DNA of 64,000 nucleotides, taken from positions 67,670 to 131,669 of the forward strand of contig CAXBAF010000005.1 in assembly GCA_963973795.1 (NCBI GenBank), read 5' to 3'. Shown one piece after another: positions 33,830 through 42,510 of this stretch; position 1 is the first letter of the stretch; every line of letters begins with the position of its first letter. This stretch comes from UBA1926 sp002337215. Lineage in GTDB: Bacteria > Planctomycetota > Phycisphaerae > Phycisphaerales > UBA1924. The notes beneath the pieces were generated by a model, which did not search any database, was not told where the DNA came from, and saw only the letters and a program-made list of their open reading frames with translations. The translations under genes and the position numbers were made by a program.

Positions 33830-35104
33830 TCAGACCTTCGCGATCCGCGTCCGCATGTTGTCGAGCACGTTCATGAAATTGATGTACCCGTCGTAGGGCG
33901 AGTCGTAGGGGCTGAAGTACTTGTGGACATCCCCGTCGGCCCAGAACTTGGTGCACATGTAGTAGAAGTGGTCGCTCGTGGTCAGCTTCCGCCAGTCCTC
34001 GAGCAGGTACTTCGCGTGCTCGGCCCGGGTCGAATCGCCCGATGACTTCGCCTCGACGATGCGGTCCTTGATGCTCGATTCCATCCGGTAGATCTCTTCG
34101 AGCGCGTTCCACTGCATCGCGTTCCCGCGCCACGCGGTCAGATCCCGCTCGCTGTCGGCCCACGAGATGTACTCGTGCACGTCGTACTCGCCGACAGGGT
34201 CGAACCGGTCGAACACCTCGCTGGGCGTCGCGAAGTGGTTCTCACCCGGCGCGACATCGAAGATCGCCTCGGGAAGCTTGTCGAGGAACTGGAAGATCCC
34301 CGTGTCCGCCCACTGGTGCTCGCCGAACGTCTCGTAGTCCATGAACAGGTTGCACAGGTACCCGTCACCGTTGATCTGGTGGACCCACTGGGCGAACTTC
34401 TCGGCGCTCAGCGGCCACTCCTCCCACCCCCGGTTGCTGAACCGGAAGGCGATGTCGTCGGAGAGGCGGAAGTTCTTGAGCAGCAGGCCGAACGGCTTGT
34501 CCCGGTCCTTGGTCAGGCTCTCGGCGACCGCCGGCGGCTTGTAGACGTAGTTGGGCGAGCGGTACCCCAGCAGCGCGTCGGTGCCCTCGCACAGCGAGCC
34601 CTTGAAGCGGGGCGTGCCGTCGGGGTTGCGCATCGCCGCGAGCGCCGCGGCCAGCTCGTTGGAATAGATCAGCTCCGTGTTGCGGAAGACCGTGGGCCGC
34701 TGCCCGAAGAGGTTCTCCACCTTCTTGGAATGCATCTCGACCTGTTCCTCGAACTCGGGGCGCGAGTAGAGGAACGAGAGCGAGTGGTAGTAGGTCTCGC
34801 CCACGAACTCGCAGCAGCCGGTTTCGGCGAGGTCCTGGAAGAGCCCGATCACATCGGGCGTGTACTTCTCGAACTGATCGAGCACCGTCCCCGTGATCGC
34901 GAACGATACCCGGAAGTTGCCCTCGTGCCGGCGCACCAGATCGAGCAGCAGCTTGGTCGTGGGGCGGTAGCACTTGTCGGCCACCTTCTCGGCGATCGCC
35001 CCGTTCTTCGCGTCCTCGAAGTAGAACGGATCGGAATCGAATACCGAGTACCGCCGAAGACGGAAGGGCTGGTGGACCTGAAAATAAAACACCACGGTTG
35101 CCAT
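33830..35104 (-). CDS. GH57 family glycoside hydrolase (alpha-amylase type)
   Basis: A 424-residue cytoplasmic-type GH57 enzyme. The N-terminus FYFQVHQPFRLRRYSVF is the first conserved region. EFVGETYYHSLSFLYSRPEF is the second. FRNTELIYSN is the third. LFMDYETFGEHQW is the fourth, with the catalytic acid expected there. DVHEYISWADSERDLTAWRGN is the fifth. Family members cleave alpha-1,4-glucans. No signal peptide, so the substrate is likely intracellular glycogen or maltodextrin, in contrast to the exported GH13 enzyme two genes away. Start ATG at 35104 has AGGGAA upstream; the ATG at 35188 is rejected because the extra residues are not conserved. Confidence 0.9.
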   Translation of the reverse strand: MATVVFYFQVHQPFRLRRYSVFDSDPFYFEDAKNGAIAEKVADKCYRPTTKLLLDLVRRHEGNFRVSFAITGTVLDQFEKYTPDVIGLFQDLAETGCCEFVGETYYHSLSFLYSRPEFEEQVEMHSKKVENLFGQRPTVFRNTELIYSNELAAALAAMRNPDGTPRFKGSLCEGTDALLGYRSPNYVYKPPAVAESLTKDRDKPFGLLLKNFRLSDDIAFRFSNRGWEEWPLSAEKFAQWVHQINGDGYLCNLFMDYETFGEHQWADTGIFQFLDKLPEAIFDVAPGENHFATPSEVFDRFDPVGEYDVHEYISWADSERDLTAWRGNAMQWNALEEIYRMESSIKDRIVEAKSSGDSTRAEHAKYLLEDWRKLTTSDHFYYMCTKFWADGDVHKYFSPYDSPYDGYINFMNVLDNMRTRIAKV

Positions 35105-35198
35105 CGCTGCTTCCCTTGCTGTCTGCGGGCGACGATTCGGTTCGATTCTCCCTCGCGGCCCATGCTGAACGGTGCCTTGGGTAGACACAGCCGCCGCG

Positions 35199-35230
35199 TT
35201 TATATCCTATCGACCAATCGCGTCCGGCAA
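35199..35230 (-). promoter_or_regulatory. Possible promoter for the GH57 gene
   Basis: On the minus strand, TATAAA (35204-35199) lies in a local A/T island within GC-rich DNA, 20 bases after TTGCCG (35230-35225). The spacer is longer than ideal. About 95 bases before the GH57 ATG. Confidence 0.35.
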
Positions 35231-35254
35231 TCGCACATCGCCCTCGGTGTTTGT

Positions 35255-36367
35255 TCAGGTCTTCACGGCGCCGTACGCCGCGATCGCGAGCGGGAGCAGA
35301 ATCAGCGGGGGGATGAACACCCCGACCAGCGGCGGCAGGCCGGGAATCGCCGCCGATGCGCCCAGCACACCGCCCATCAGGGCCGTCACGAGCACCGGTG
35401 CGCCCAGAATCGTCCGGCTCAGCACGCCGGTCGGCACGCGGGTGATGAAGAACGGTGCCGCGATCACCAGCGCCAGCAGATTCGTGAGCACCACGCTGAA
35501 CCGTCCCCAGCGCAGCCGTTCGTACTCGGCCTCCGCCGCCTCGTCGAGCAGCTCGGGCCGCTCGAGCAGCGTCCCGATCTGCCGGAAACTCAGCGCCTCG
35601 CGGTACCCCTTGTACTGGTTCATCCTCAGCAACGTGGGGTTGATGTTGGTCTCGAACCGCTCGGGCGCCACCGGGAACCCCGTCGGCGTCAGCGAGCGCG
35701 TCTCCGCGACCGGATCGACGAGCTCCCACGCCTCGTCCACCCACGCGGCCTCGGGCGCACGCACCACCGCGACCGCCCGCCCCTCGTCGTTGGTCTCGAG
35801 AATGAACACATCCGTCAGCGTGCCCTCCGCCGGGTCGAATGCCGACGCGTAGAGCAGCCGACCGTTCCCATCGCGGATCAGCGGGACTTTGGAGACGTCC
35901 AGCGTGGGCTGCCCCGCGTCCCGGTGCTGGCGGGGCAGCAGCGGCGCGATCCTCGGCACGATCAGTTCCTGGTTGACGAGCTGCACCACCGAGAGCCCGA
36001 TCCCCGCGATGATGAAGGGCCGGAGCACGCGCTGCAGGCTCTGCCCAGCGCTGACCATCGCGAGGAACTCGCGGTTGCGCAGCAGCTGCACGCACGTGAA
36101 GCCCATCGCACCCATCATCACCAGCCCCAGCAGGTAGTTGAACAGCTGGATGAGCCGGGGCCACCACAGATCGATGATCACCAGCGTCGTCACCACCGCG
36201 TGCCGAACGCCCGTTGTCTCGCCCCCCGAGATCTCCGTCGCGGCCTTCGCGAATTTCCGCAGATTGATCGAGACATCGACCGTGACCACGAAGCAGAACA
36301 GGATCACGAAGAGCACGACGACGTTGAGCACGAACTGGCGGGCGATGTAGCGGTCAAGGAGTCGCAT
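35255..36367 (-). CDS. LptF/LptG-family permease (LptG-like)
   Basis: A 370-residue integral membrane protein of the LptF/LptG family, whose members extract lipopolysaccharide from the inner membrane together with LptB ATPase. The N-terminal MRLLDRYIARQFVLN motif is standard. Three helices come before residue 130, a periplasmic beta-jellyroll of about 150 residues (RIAPLLPRQHRD to about residue 295) in the middle, and three helices at the end (LTNLLALVIAAPFFITR, VLVTALMGGVLGA, LVGVFIPPLILLPLAI). It is the last gene of the block lptF-GT39-PAP2-lptG. Confidence 0.87.
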   Translation of the reverse strand: MRLLDRYIARQFVLNVVVLFVILFCFVVTVDVSINLRKFAKAATEISGGETTGVRHAVVTTLVIIDLWWPRLIQLFNYLLGLVMMGAMGFTCVQLLRNREFLAMVSAGQSLQRVLRPFIIAGIGLSVVQLVNQELIVPRIAPLLPRQHRDAGQPTLDVSKVPLIRDGNGRLLYASAFDPAEGTLTDVFILETNDEGRAVAVVRAPEAAWVDEAWELVDPVAETRSLTPTGFPVAPERFETNINPTLLRMNQYKGYREALSFRQIGTLLERPELLDEAAEAEYERLRWGRFSVVLTNLLALVIAAPFFITRVPTGVLSRTILGAPVLVTALMGGVLGASAAIPGLPPLVGVFIPPLILLPLAIAAYGAVKT

Positions 36368-36409
36368 GGTTCACGCGAGTCTATCCGCGGGGTCCGGGGG
36401 CGACGAGGA

Positions 36410-37090
36410 TCACAGATCCCGGGGCAGAAGCCCGTTCGCGGGTCCGCGCCGGGGCCCCTCGCCCCATGCCCAGAGCCAGCACGCGACCGCGAGCCCGACC
36501 CACGCCCCCGCGACGACATCGCTCAACGCGTGCGCCCCCGCGAACAGCCGGGTCAGCCCGCACCCCGCCGCCAGAATCATCATGGGCCACCGCCACGCCG
36601 GGATGAGCAGCGCGACCATCCCGCACCCCGCGAACGCGACCGTTGTGTGCCCGCTCGGCAGGCCGAGCCCCAGATCGCCCCCGTCGGCCCACAGCACCGC
36701 GGGCCGCTCGGCGAAGCGGGCAACACCCTCAACGCTGTCCGGACGCAGCCTCCCGATGATCGGCTTGAGCACGTTCGCGACAAGCCCGCCGACGATCGCC
36801 GACAGCACGACCAGCCCCGCCCGGTGGTGCCTCGGCTTCGCCGGAACCGGCGCGACCAGCCCGCCCGGTCGGCCGCCGCCCCTGCGCCGGTCCACCAACA
36901 GAAAGAGCACGCCCACGAGAATCCACGTCGGCAGATACCCGATCTGCCGGAGCATCTGCACCCAGTCCTCCGCCGCCTTGCTTCTGTCAAGGAAGACGTC
37001 GTAGGCCAACCCGTCGAGCATCCACGCGATCAGGAAGACCGGCAGCCAGACGATCGTCCATTGCAGCATGATCCGCACACGTCGGTTCAC
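36410..37090 (-). CDS. PAP2-family membrane phosphatase
   Basis: A 226-residue phosphatidic-acid-phosphatase-type enzyme. The three motifs are KPIIGRLRP, PSGHT and R-x5-GAHALSDVVAG, all intact, and about six membrane helices are predicted. Members remove phosphate from lipids such as undecaprenyl diphosphate, phosphatidylglycerophosphate or lipid A. The ATG at 37090 overlaps the stop of the upstream glycosyltransferase gene by four bases (ATGA), so the two are translationally coupled. With the Lpt permeases on both sides, lipid A or its carrier lipid is a reasonable substrate, by inference only. Confidence 0.87.
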   Translation of the reverse strand: MNRRVRIMLQWTIVWLPVFLIAWMLDGLAYDVFLDRSKAAEDWVQMLRQIGYLPTWILVGVLFLLVDRRRGGGRPGGLVAPVPAKPRHHRAGLVVLSAIVGGLVANVLKPIIGRLRPDSVEGVARFAERPAVLWADGGDLGLGLPSGHTTVAFAGCGMVALLIPAWRWPMMILAAGCGLTRLFAGAHALSDVVAGAWVGLAVACWLWAWGEGPRRGPANGLLPRDL

Positions 37091-38733
37091 TCCGTCTCCC
37101 CCGCGTCGCCGCGTGATCGCTCGCCGGGCACACCCGTGTACCCGAATCCCTCGAGCGTGGGCCGGCCCTTCTTCGGCTCGTGCGCCAGCACGCCCCTGCT
37201 CTCAACCCGCTCGAACAGACGCCGCCACTCGCTCTCGCTCCCGTCGAACAACACCGCGGGCCTGCCACGCAGCCGATCGCCCACGTCGGGGCTCGACAGG
37301 TCCGTCTCCGCCCACACATCGTACTGTGTCCGCCGCCCATCCCCGAAGTGCGCGCTCGCCGCGTACACCGTGGGGTTGCCGGGCAGATAGAACGCGAGCT
37401 GACTCGCCCGCCCGTAGTGGATCGCGATGAACACCGGGGGCTCGCCCGCCTCGGCCTCGACTTCGGCCGCGATCGCGAGCACCTCACCGATGTAGGGATC
37501 GATCGGCTTGATCCGCCCCATGCTCGACGGCGCGTCGTCCGTGCGCACGATCCACGCCAGCGCCGGCGCGGCGATCATCATCCCCACCAGCAGCACCAAG
37601 TGCAGCCGCCAGACGAACCTGATCGGCCCGTCCCGGCGCACGAAACCGTCCATCCCGGCCCACGCGAGCACCGGCGCCATCGTCGCGTACGCCGCCATCG
37701 TCCAGTTCGCCTCGACCTGCGTGAACAGCGTCACCCCGGCGTAGAACACCAGCATCGGGGCCGCGCAGCAGTAGAGGAACGCGACACCGCCCGGCTGCCA
37801 ACCCGCCCGACCGTCACTCCGGCCCTGCTTGTGCGCCCCCCGCAGATTGATCGCCCCGAGGATCGCCAGCGCGAACCCCGCGCCCGCGACCGCGAACTGC
37901 AGACCCAGGAACTCCAGCGTCCACACCGGGTTGTACGACCACCCCGCGTCGCCCCCCTGCCGCGCGGGCATGTCGCCACCCGCGACGCCCAGGTGCCCCA
38001 GCAGATGCCGCACGGTCGCCCAGTCGTGCTGGGCGTTCCAGATCGCGATGGGCACGAGCCCGAGCAGCGCGCAGACCACGCCGCCGATCATCCAGCCCAT
38101 GATCCCGCCGGCGTCCGCCGATCGCACCCGCTTCCGGCCCACGACCGCGAACAGCACAAGCCCGACCGGCAGCACGAGGATGGTGTACTTGAACAGGAAC
38201 CCGACCGCGAGGGCGAGCCCCAGGCCGATCCACGCGGGGCCGGATCGCTGCGCAAGAGCGCGCCACCCCGCCCACGCCGCGAGCGTCCAGCACGCGACGT
38301 AGGGACCGTCGATCGTCATCAGCAGCCCGGTCGCAAACGGGCCGGGCATCGCCTGGTAGGCGACGGCGCTCATGATCATCAACCGGCGGTCGTGGAAGAT
38401 GTCTCTGGTGAGCCCCGCGACGGCGACCGACCCGATCGAGCACGCGAGCACCGCGGGGAGGCGGACCGCCCATTCGACGTCGCCGAACAGCGCCGTCGCG
38501 GCCGCGATCGCCCACGCGACGCCGGGGCCTTTGGAGTAGTACGAGAGCCCGAGCCTCCGGCTCCACTCCCAGTAATGGGCCTCGTCCTCGATCAGCGTGA
38601 ACGGGTCGAACCCCGCGAGGAAGACGAGCCGGAGCGCGACCATCCCCACCGCAAAGACGAGCACCGGCGCCCACCCGCTCGGCCAGCGGGACCCGCTCTC
38701 CGCGCTCAAGCCGACGGTCAGCCCGTCGGTCAT
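37087..38733 (-). CDS. GT39/PMT-family glycosyltransferase (ArnT-like)
   Basis: A polytopic glycosyltransferase of the dolichyl/undecaprenyl-phosphate-sugar family (548 residues from the ATG at 38733; a TTG at 38790 is another possible start). The conserved acidic loop IEDEAHYWEWSRRLGLSYY after the first helix and SKGPGVAWAIAA match PMT_2 proteins such as ArnT, followed by about ten helices and a C-terminal periplasmic domain. These enzymes move a sugar from a lipid carrier to lipid A, protein or glycan outside the membrane. It starts 57-114 bases after lptF and is coupled by ATGA to the PAP2 gene. The N-terminal lead is Thr/Gly-rich. Confidence 0.85.
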   Translation of the reverse strand: MTDGLTVGLSAESGSRWPSGWAPVLVFAVGMVALRLVFLAGFDPFTLIEDEAHYWEWSRRLGLSYYSKGPGVAWAIAAATALFGDVEWAVRLPAVLACSIGSVAVAGLTRDIFHDRRLMIMSAVAYQAMPGPFATGLLMTIDGPYVACWTLAAWAGWRALAQRSGPAWIGLGLALAVGFLFKYTILVLPVGLVLFAVVGRKRVRSADAGGIMGWMIGGVVCALLGLVPIAIWNAQHDWATVRHLLGHLGVAGGDMPARQGGDAGWSYNPVWTLEFLGLQFAVAGAGFALAILGAINLRGAHKQGRSDGRAGWQPGGVAFLYCCAAPMLVFYAGVTLFTQVEANWTMAAYATMAPVLAWAGMDGFVRRDGPIRFVWRLHLVLLVGMMIAAPALAWIVRTDDAPSSMGRIKPIDPYIGEVLAIAAEVEAEAGEPPVFIAIHYGRASQLAFYLPGNPTVYAASAHFGDGRRTQYDVWAETDLSSPDVGDRLRGRPAVLFDGSESEWRRLFERVESRGVLAHEPKKGRPTLEGFGYTGVPGERSRGDAGETE

Positions 38734-38846
38734 CCCGTCGGTCGGCCCGGCAGTCAGACCGGTCGGTTGTGCGTCGGCTGTTCGTGGCAAGTCGGCTTCC
38801 GAAGAGGGCTGGGTGACGGGCGGGTGAGAGAGGGTGTCGACCGGGG

Positions 38847-40532
38847 TCAGTGGCGAGCGAGTTTCACGAACTCGAACACGCTGATGATCGCGCCGCCGAC
38901 AACGCCCGACCACAGGAACACGGTCCCGATCGGCACGCTCTCGCTGTGGGTGTACTGCTGCCCGCTGCTGATGAGCAGCACCATCGCGAGCGCGGGGAAG
39001 AAGCTCCAGAGATAGACCACCAGCGGCAGGCTGTCGCGGTGCCGCATCGCGGTGATCGACCCCAGCATGAGCATCACGCCCGCCGCGACCGACATCGCCA
39101 TCCGTTCCTGCTGCTTGCTGATGATCTCGCGACGCAGCTTCGCGATAATCTTCGACAGGTCCGCCGCGATCGCGTCGATCGAGGACGTCGATGTGCCCGC
39201 CTCCCGCATCGCCTCGGCCTCGTCGAGCATCGCGCCGCTGGGTTTCCCCGCGAGCTGTTCGAGCGGGTCGCTCATGAGGCGGAGGCCCCGGAAATCCCGG
39301 CGTTCGCGCGGCGCCGGGGGGACCCCGGGCCGCTCGGTGCGCACATCGACAAGCTGCAGCGCGAACCGGAGCCTCCGCTCCGGCGCCGCGCCCTGCGCCC
39401 AGAGCGAGTCGCCGTCCGACGCGGACCGCGCCACGAGACGTACCCACGCCTCCTGCGCGTAGTCCGTCGAGGGCACCATCCTGCCCGATTCGTCGGGCTC
39501 GTACCGCCGGACGCGGACGGGCTCGCCGTCGCGTTCGAGCTTCCACACCGCCCCGCGTGCGCGCGCGACCCGGTCGGCGGTGATCTCGAACCGGCGATCG
39601 CCGTCGGCGACCAGCGTCAGCCGCCCCGCCGTCTCGAGCTCGCGCGAGAGCTTGTCGCCCACGAGCACCCCCGCGATCGCGTCCGCGAGACGGAGCCGGC
39701 GTTCATTCACGAACCCGATCTCATCGGGGTTGCCCGCGAGGTCCCGCAACTCCGTGAACGTGTAGTACTTGGGATCTTCTTCGAACGCTTCGGGAATGGT
39801 GATCGTCCGAAGGCGGAGCGTGTCGATCTGCCGCAGCCCGCCGGTCGCGGGCGAGCCCACGCCGTCCTCGAGCAGGATCTTCGCGGCCGTCTTCCCGGGG
39901 GTCGCCGGGTCCGAACCGATCCCGAGCCAGGCCTTCTTGACCGTGACATCGCTCTCGACGGACTGATCGTCGGCGAGCTCGACCGCGGCGACCTCGTACA
40001 TCACGAACATCTGACGCGCCCACGAATTCTCAGGGGGTGGGACCTCGTCGATCCGCTCGGCGTGGATCATCACGTCGCCCAGCGTGGCGGACTGCCCACG
40101 CCCGATCTGGCGGATCATCATCTGCGCCACGTCGAGCGTGATCATCCGCTCCATCGAGTGCAGGAACCGCGGGATCACCCACTCGTTGAGCGCGCTGAGG
40201 CTGCCCCCCAGCGTGAGCGCGCACACCGCCGCGGGAACGAGCAGCGCCCGGTGGCTCACCCCACCCGAGTGCGAGGCGATCACCTCGTTGTCCTGCGCCA
40301 TCCGGTGGTAAACCAGCGCCGCCCCGAACCCCGCGCTGAAGGGCAGCGCATAGGCGAGCATGGGCGGGACCGCCAGCGCCATGAATTTGACCGCACCGAG
40401 CGGCGAGAGCGCCCCCTCGGCGAGCGGCTTGATCGCCGCGGCGAACGCGATCACCGACACCAGCACAACAGTCGCCAGGACCACGGTCCGCAGCAGTTCG
40501 ACAAAGGTGTATCGCCAGATCGTCCAGGGCAT
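38847..40532 (-). CDS. LptF/LptG-family permease (LptF-like, large)
   Basis: A 561-residue member of the LptF/LptG family, much longer than the usual 360-390. The N-terminal MPWTIWRYTFVELLRTV and helices to about residue 125 are standard, including LPFSAGFGAALVYHRMAQDNE with the family's cytoplasmic loop. The periplasmic part is enlarged to about 330 residues (about 130-465) and ends with a predicted helical stretch (DAIAADLSKIIAKLRREI). Three helices close the protein (SVAAGVMLMLGSI, LPLVVYLWSFFPALAMVLL, GTVFLWSGVVGGAIISVF). It probably pairs with the LptG-like protein at 35255. First gene of the envelope block; cysS lies 71 bases upstream. Confidence 0.83.
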   Translation of the reverse strand: MPWTIWRYTFVELLRTVVLATVVLVSVIAFAAAIKPLAEGALSPLGAVKFMALAVPPMLAYALPFSAGFGAALVYHRMAQDNEVIASHSGGVSHRALLVPAAVCALTLGGSLSALNEWVIPRFLHSMERMITLDVAQMMIRQIGRGQSATLGDVMIHAERIDEVPPPENSWARQMFVMYEVAAVELADDQSVESDVTVKKAWLGIGSDPATPGKTAAKILLEDGVGSPATGGLRQIDTLRLRTITIPEAFEEDPKYYTFTELRDLAGNPDEIGFVNERRLRLADAIAGVLVGDKLSRELETAGRLTLVADGDRRFEITADRVARARGAVWKLERDGEPVRVRRYEPDESGRMVPSTDYAQEAWVRLVARSASDGDSLWAQGAAPERRLRFALQLVDVRTERPGVPPAPRERRDFRGLRLMSDPLEQLAGKPSGAMLDEAEAMREAGTSTSSIDAIAADLSKIIAKLRREIISKQQERMAMSVAAGVMLMLGSITAMRHRDSLPLVVYLWSFFPALAMVLLISSGQQYTHSESVPIGTVFLWSGVVGGAIISVFEFVKLARH

Positions 40533-40603
40533 CTCGGGACAGGATAGACGGGACTCGTTTGACGGGAGCGGATCGGCCGGGTCAGCCGGAGAAGCCGGGG
40601 CAG

Positions 40604-42253
40604 TCAGGCCCGTCCCACCTCGACCTTGCCCCCCGCGACATCCTTGATCGACAGCCCCATCCCCGCCAGTTCATCGCGGATCGCGTCCGAACGGGCGAAG
40701 TCCTTCGCTTTCCGGGCCTCCGCGCGCTCGCCCAGCAACGCCTCGATCGTCTCGTCGGGCTCGACCCCGGGCAGGAACACCCCGATGCTGGTCGATTTCG
40801 ACTCGGCCCGCTCCAGATCGAGAAGTCCCAGCACCAGGTCCAGCGTCCGCATCGCCCGCCGGTCGTCGCCGGTCGGGCCTTCCCCGGCGTTCGTTTCGTT
40901 GATCCACTTATTGATCGTGCCCAGCGCACCCGCGATGTTCAGGTCGTCGTGCAGGTCCGCCGCGACGGCCTGCAGGACGGGATGGTCGCCCGGCGCCATC
41001 GGCGCGAACGACGGATCGGGCTCGCCCGCGAACGACCTGAACTTCTCCACGGCCCGCGCGCTCGCCTTCAGCCCCTCCATCGAGAAGTCCGCGTTCGCGC
41101 GGTAGTGCGTCTTGATGAGTTCCAGCCGGACCGCCGCCGGCTCGTGTCCCTGGCTGAACAGATCACGCGCGGTGTAGAACGTCCCCGCGCTCTTGGACAT
41201 CTTCTTGCCCTCGACGCGCAGGAACCGAGCGTGGAACCAGTGCCGCGCGAACCGCTCCCCGCCCGTCAGCGCGCACGATTGCGCCCGCTCGCACTCGTGG
41301 TGGGGAAAGATGTTGTCCTCGCCCCCGCTGTGCAGGTCGATCTCGGCCCCCGACGCGGATTGCTTCAGCAGGCGTTGCAGACCACCCGGAACCAGCCGAC
41401 CCAGCGACATCGCGGTGCACTCGATGTGCCACCCGGGGTAGCCCTGCCCCCAGCTTTCGCACGCGGGGTGCTCGGGCGCGGGCCATTTCATCAGGTGCGA
41501 TTCATCTTCTTTCCAGAGCAGGAAATCGGCCGGGTGCTTCTTCTCGCTCTGGGTGGAATCGCTTACCCGGCCGCCCGCCCCGCCCCGGATGTGGTCGAGT
41601 GTGTTGCCCGAGAGCGAGCCGTACGAATCAAACGCCGCGACCGAGAAATAGACCGCCCGCGAGCCGGGCTCGCCCGCTGCGTACGCCGACCCGTTGTCGA
41701 GCAGGGCCGCGATGACCCCGCGCATCCCGTCAACATGGGCCGACGCTCTGGGCATCAGCGAGGCGTCGTTCTTCTGCTCGCTCGCGACCTTGAGCCCCAG
41801 CCTCTGCCCATCCTCGATGAACCGCGACGCGAAGTAGTCCGCGATCTGGCGCGGGTCGCCCGGGTCGATGTCCACGCTCTGGGGGATCGTTCCCGCCTTC
41901 TTCGCTTCCAGCAGCCGCTCGCCCGCGACCGCCATCTTGTCTTCCCCGCCCCCGTCGGCGGCGCTGTCGTCGGTCATGTGCCCCACGTCGGTAATGTTCA
42001 TCACGTGCACCACCGTCCTCGGGCCGGCGTGCGCGTTCCCCGCGTCGTCGGTCACCGCGCACAGCGGGCTCTCAAGGAACCGCCGCAGCAGGTCGGCCGC
42101 GAGGAACGAGCGGAAGTTCCCGATGTGCGCGTCGTCGTACACGGTCGGCCCGCACGAGTAGAACGTCACCCGTTCAGGGTCTGCGGGCACGAAGGGCTCG
42201 GGCCGCTTCGTCAGCGTGTTGTAGAGCGTCATGCGGTCGGGCATCACGACCAT
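40604..42253 (-). CDS. cysS: Cysteinyl-tRNA synthetase
   Basis: Class I aminoacyl-tRNA synthetase of 549 residues that charges tRNA-Cys. The HIGH signature is HIGN (43-46) inside FYSCGPTVYDDAHIGNFRS, with zinc-ligand Cys34. The other zinc/active-site segments are GWHIECTAMS and HSGGEDNIFPHHE; KMSKS is at 351-355. It is slightly longer than E. coli CysS because of an insertion around 95-175. Three in-frame start codons (42253, 42244, 42232) are close together and none has a clear ribosome site, so the exact start is open. The long open frame further upstream is not conserved. Confidence 0.95.
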   Translation of the reverse strand: MVVMPDRMTLYNTLTKRPEPFVPADPERVTFYSCGPTVYDDAHIGNFRSFLAADLLRRFLESPLCAVTDDAGNAHAGPRTVVHVMNITDVGHMTDDSAADGGGEDKMAVAGERLLEAKKAGTIPQSVDIDPGDPRQIADYFASRFIEDGQRLGLKVASEQKNDASLMPRASAHVDGMRGVIAALLDNGSAYAAGEPGSRAVYFSVAAFDSYGSLSGNTLDHIRGGAGGRVSDSTQSEKKHPADFLLWKEDESHLMKWPAPEHPACESWGQGYPGWHIECTAMSLGRLVPGGLQRLLKQSASGAEIDLHSGGEDNIFPHHECERAQSCALTGGERFARHWFHARFLRVEGKKMSKSAGTFYTARDLFSQGHEPAAVRLELIKTHYRANADFSMEGLKASARAVEKFRSFAGEPDPSFAPMAPGDHPVLQAVAADLHDDLNIAGALGTINKWINETNAGEGPTGDDRRAMRTLDLVLGLLDLERAESKSTSIGVFLPGVEPDETIEALLGERAEARKAKDFARSDAIRDELAGMGLSIKDVAGGKVEVGRA

Positions 42254-42510
42254 GGTAGAACCGGCAGACCCCACCGATCGGGCCACCGAACCCCCGCCCG
42301 AGTGTCCATCCGACTGGGAGGCCTGAACCCTTGTTCCGGTGGATGATGCGTCCGGATAGGTGCAAAAACAGCCCCCCCGCGCCGGTTCATTGGCCGCAAC
42401 GCAAGTTCGATTTACCTTTGAAACCGAGCCGTCCGCACTCCGCGCGGCGAGTTTCGAACGCACATCGTTCGCATCCGCGTCCAGAGCGCACAGACACGGG
42501 GACAGACACC

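Noticed and set aside
34175..37390. 1071-codon plus-strand frame
   Set aside because: It runs across four recognisable minus-strand genes (GH57, lptG, PAP2 and the end of GT39); the product is His/Arg/Pro-rich without domains.
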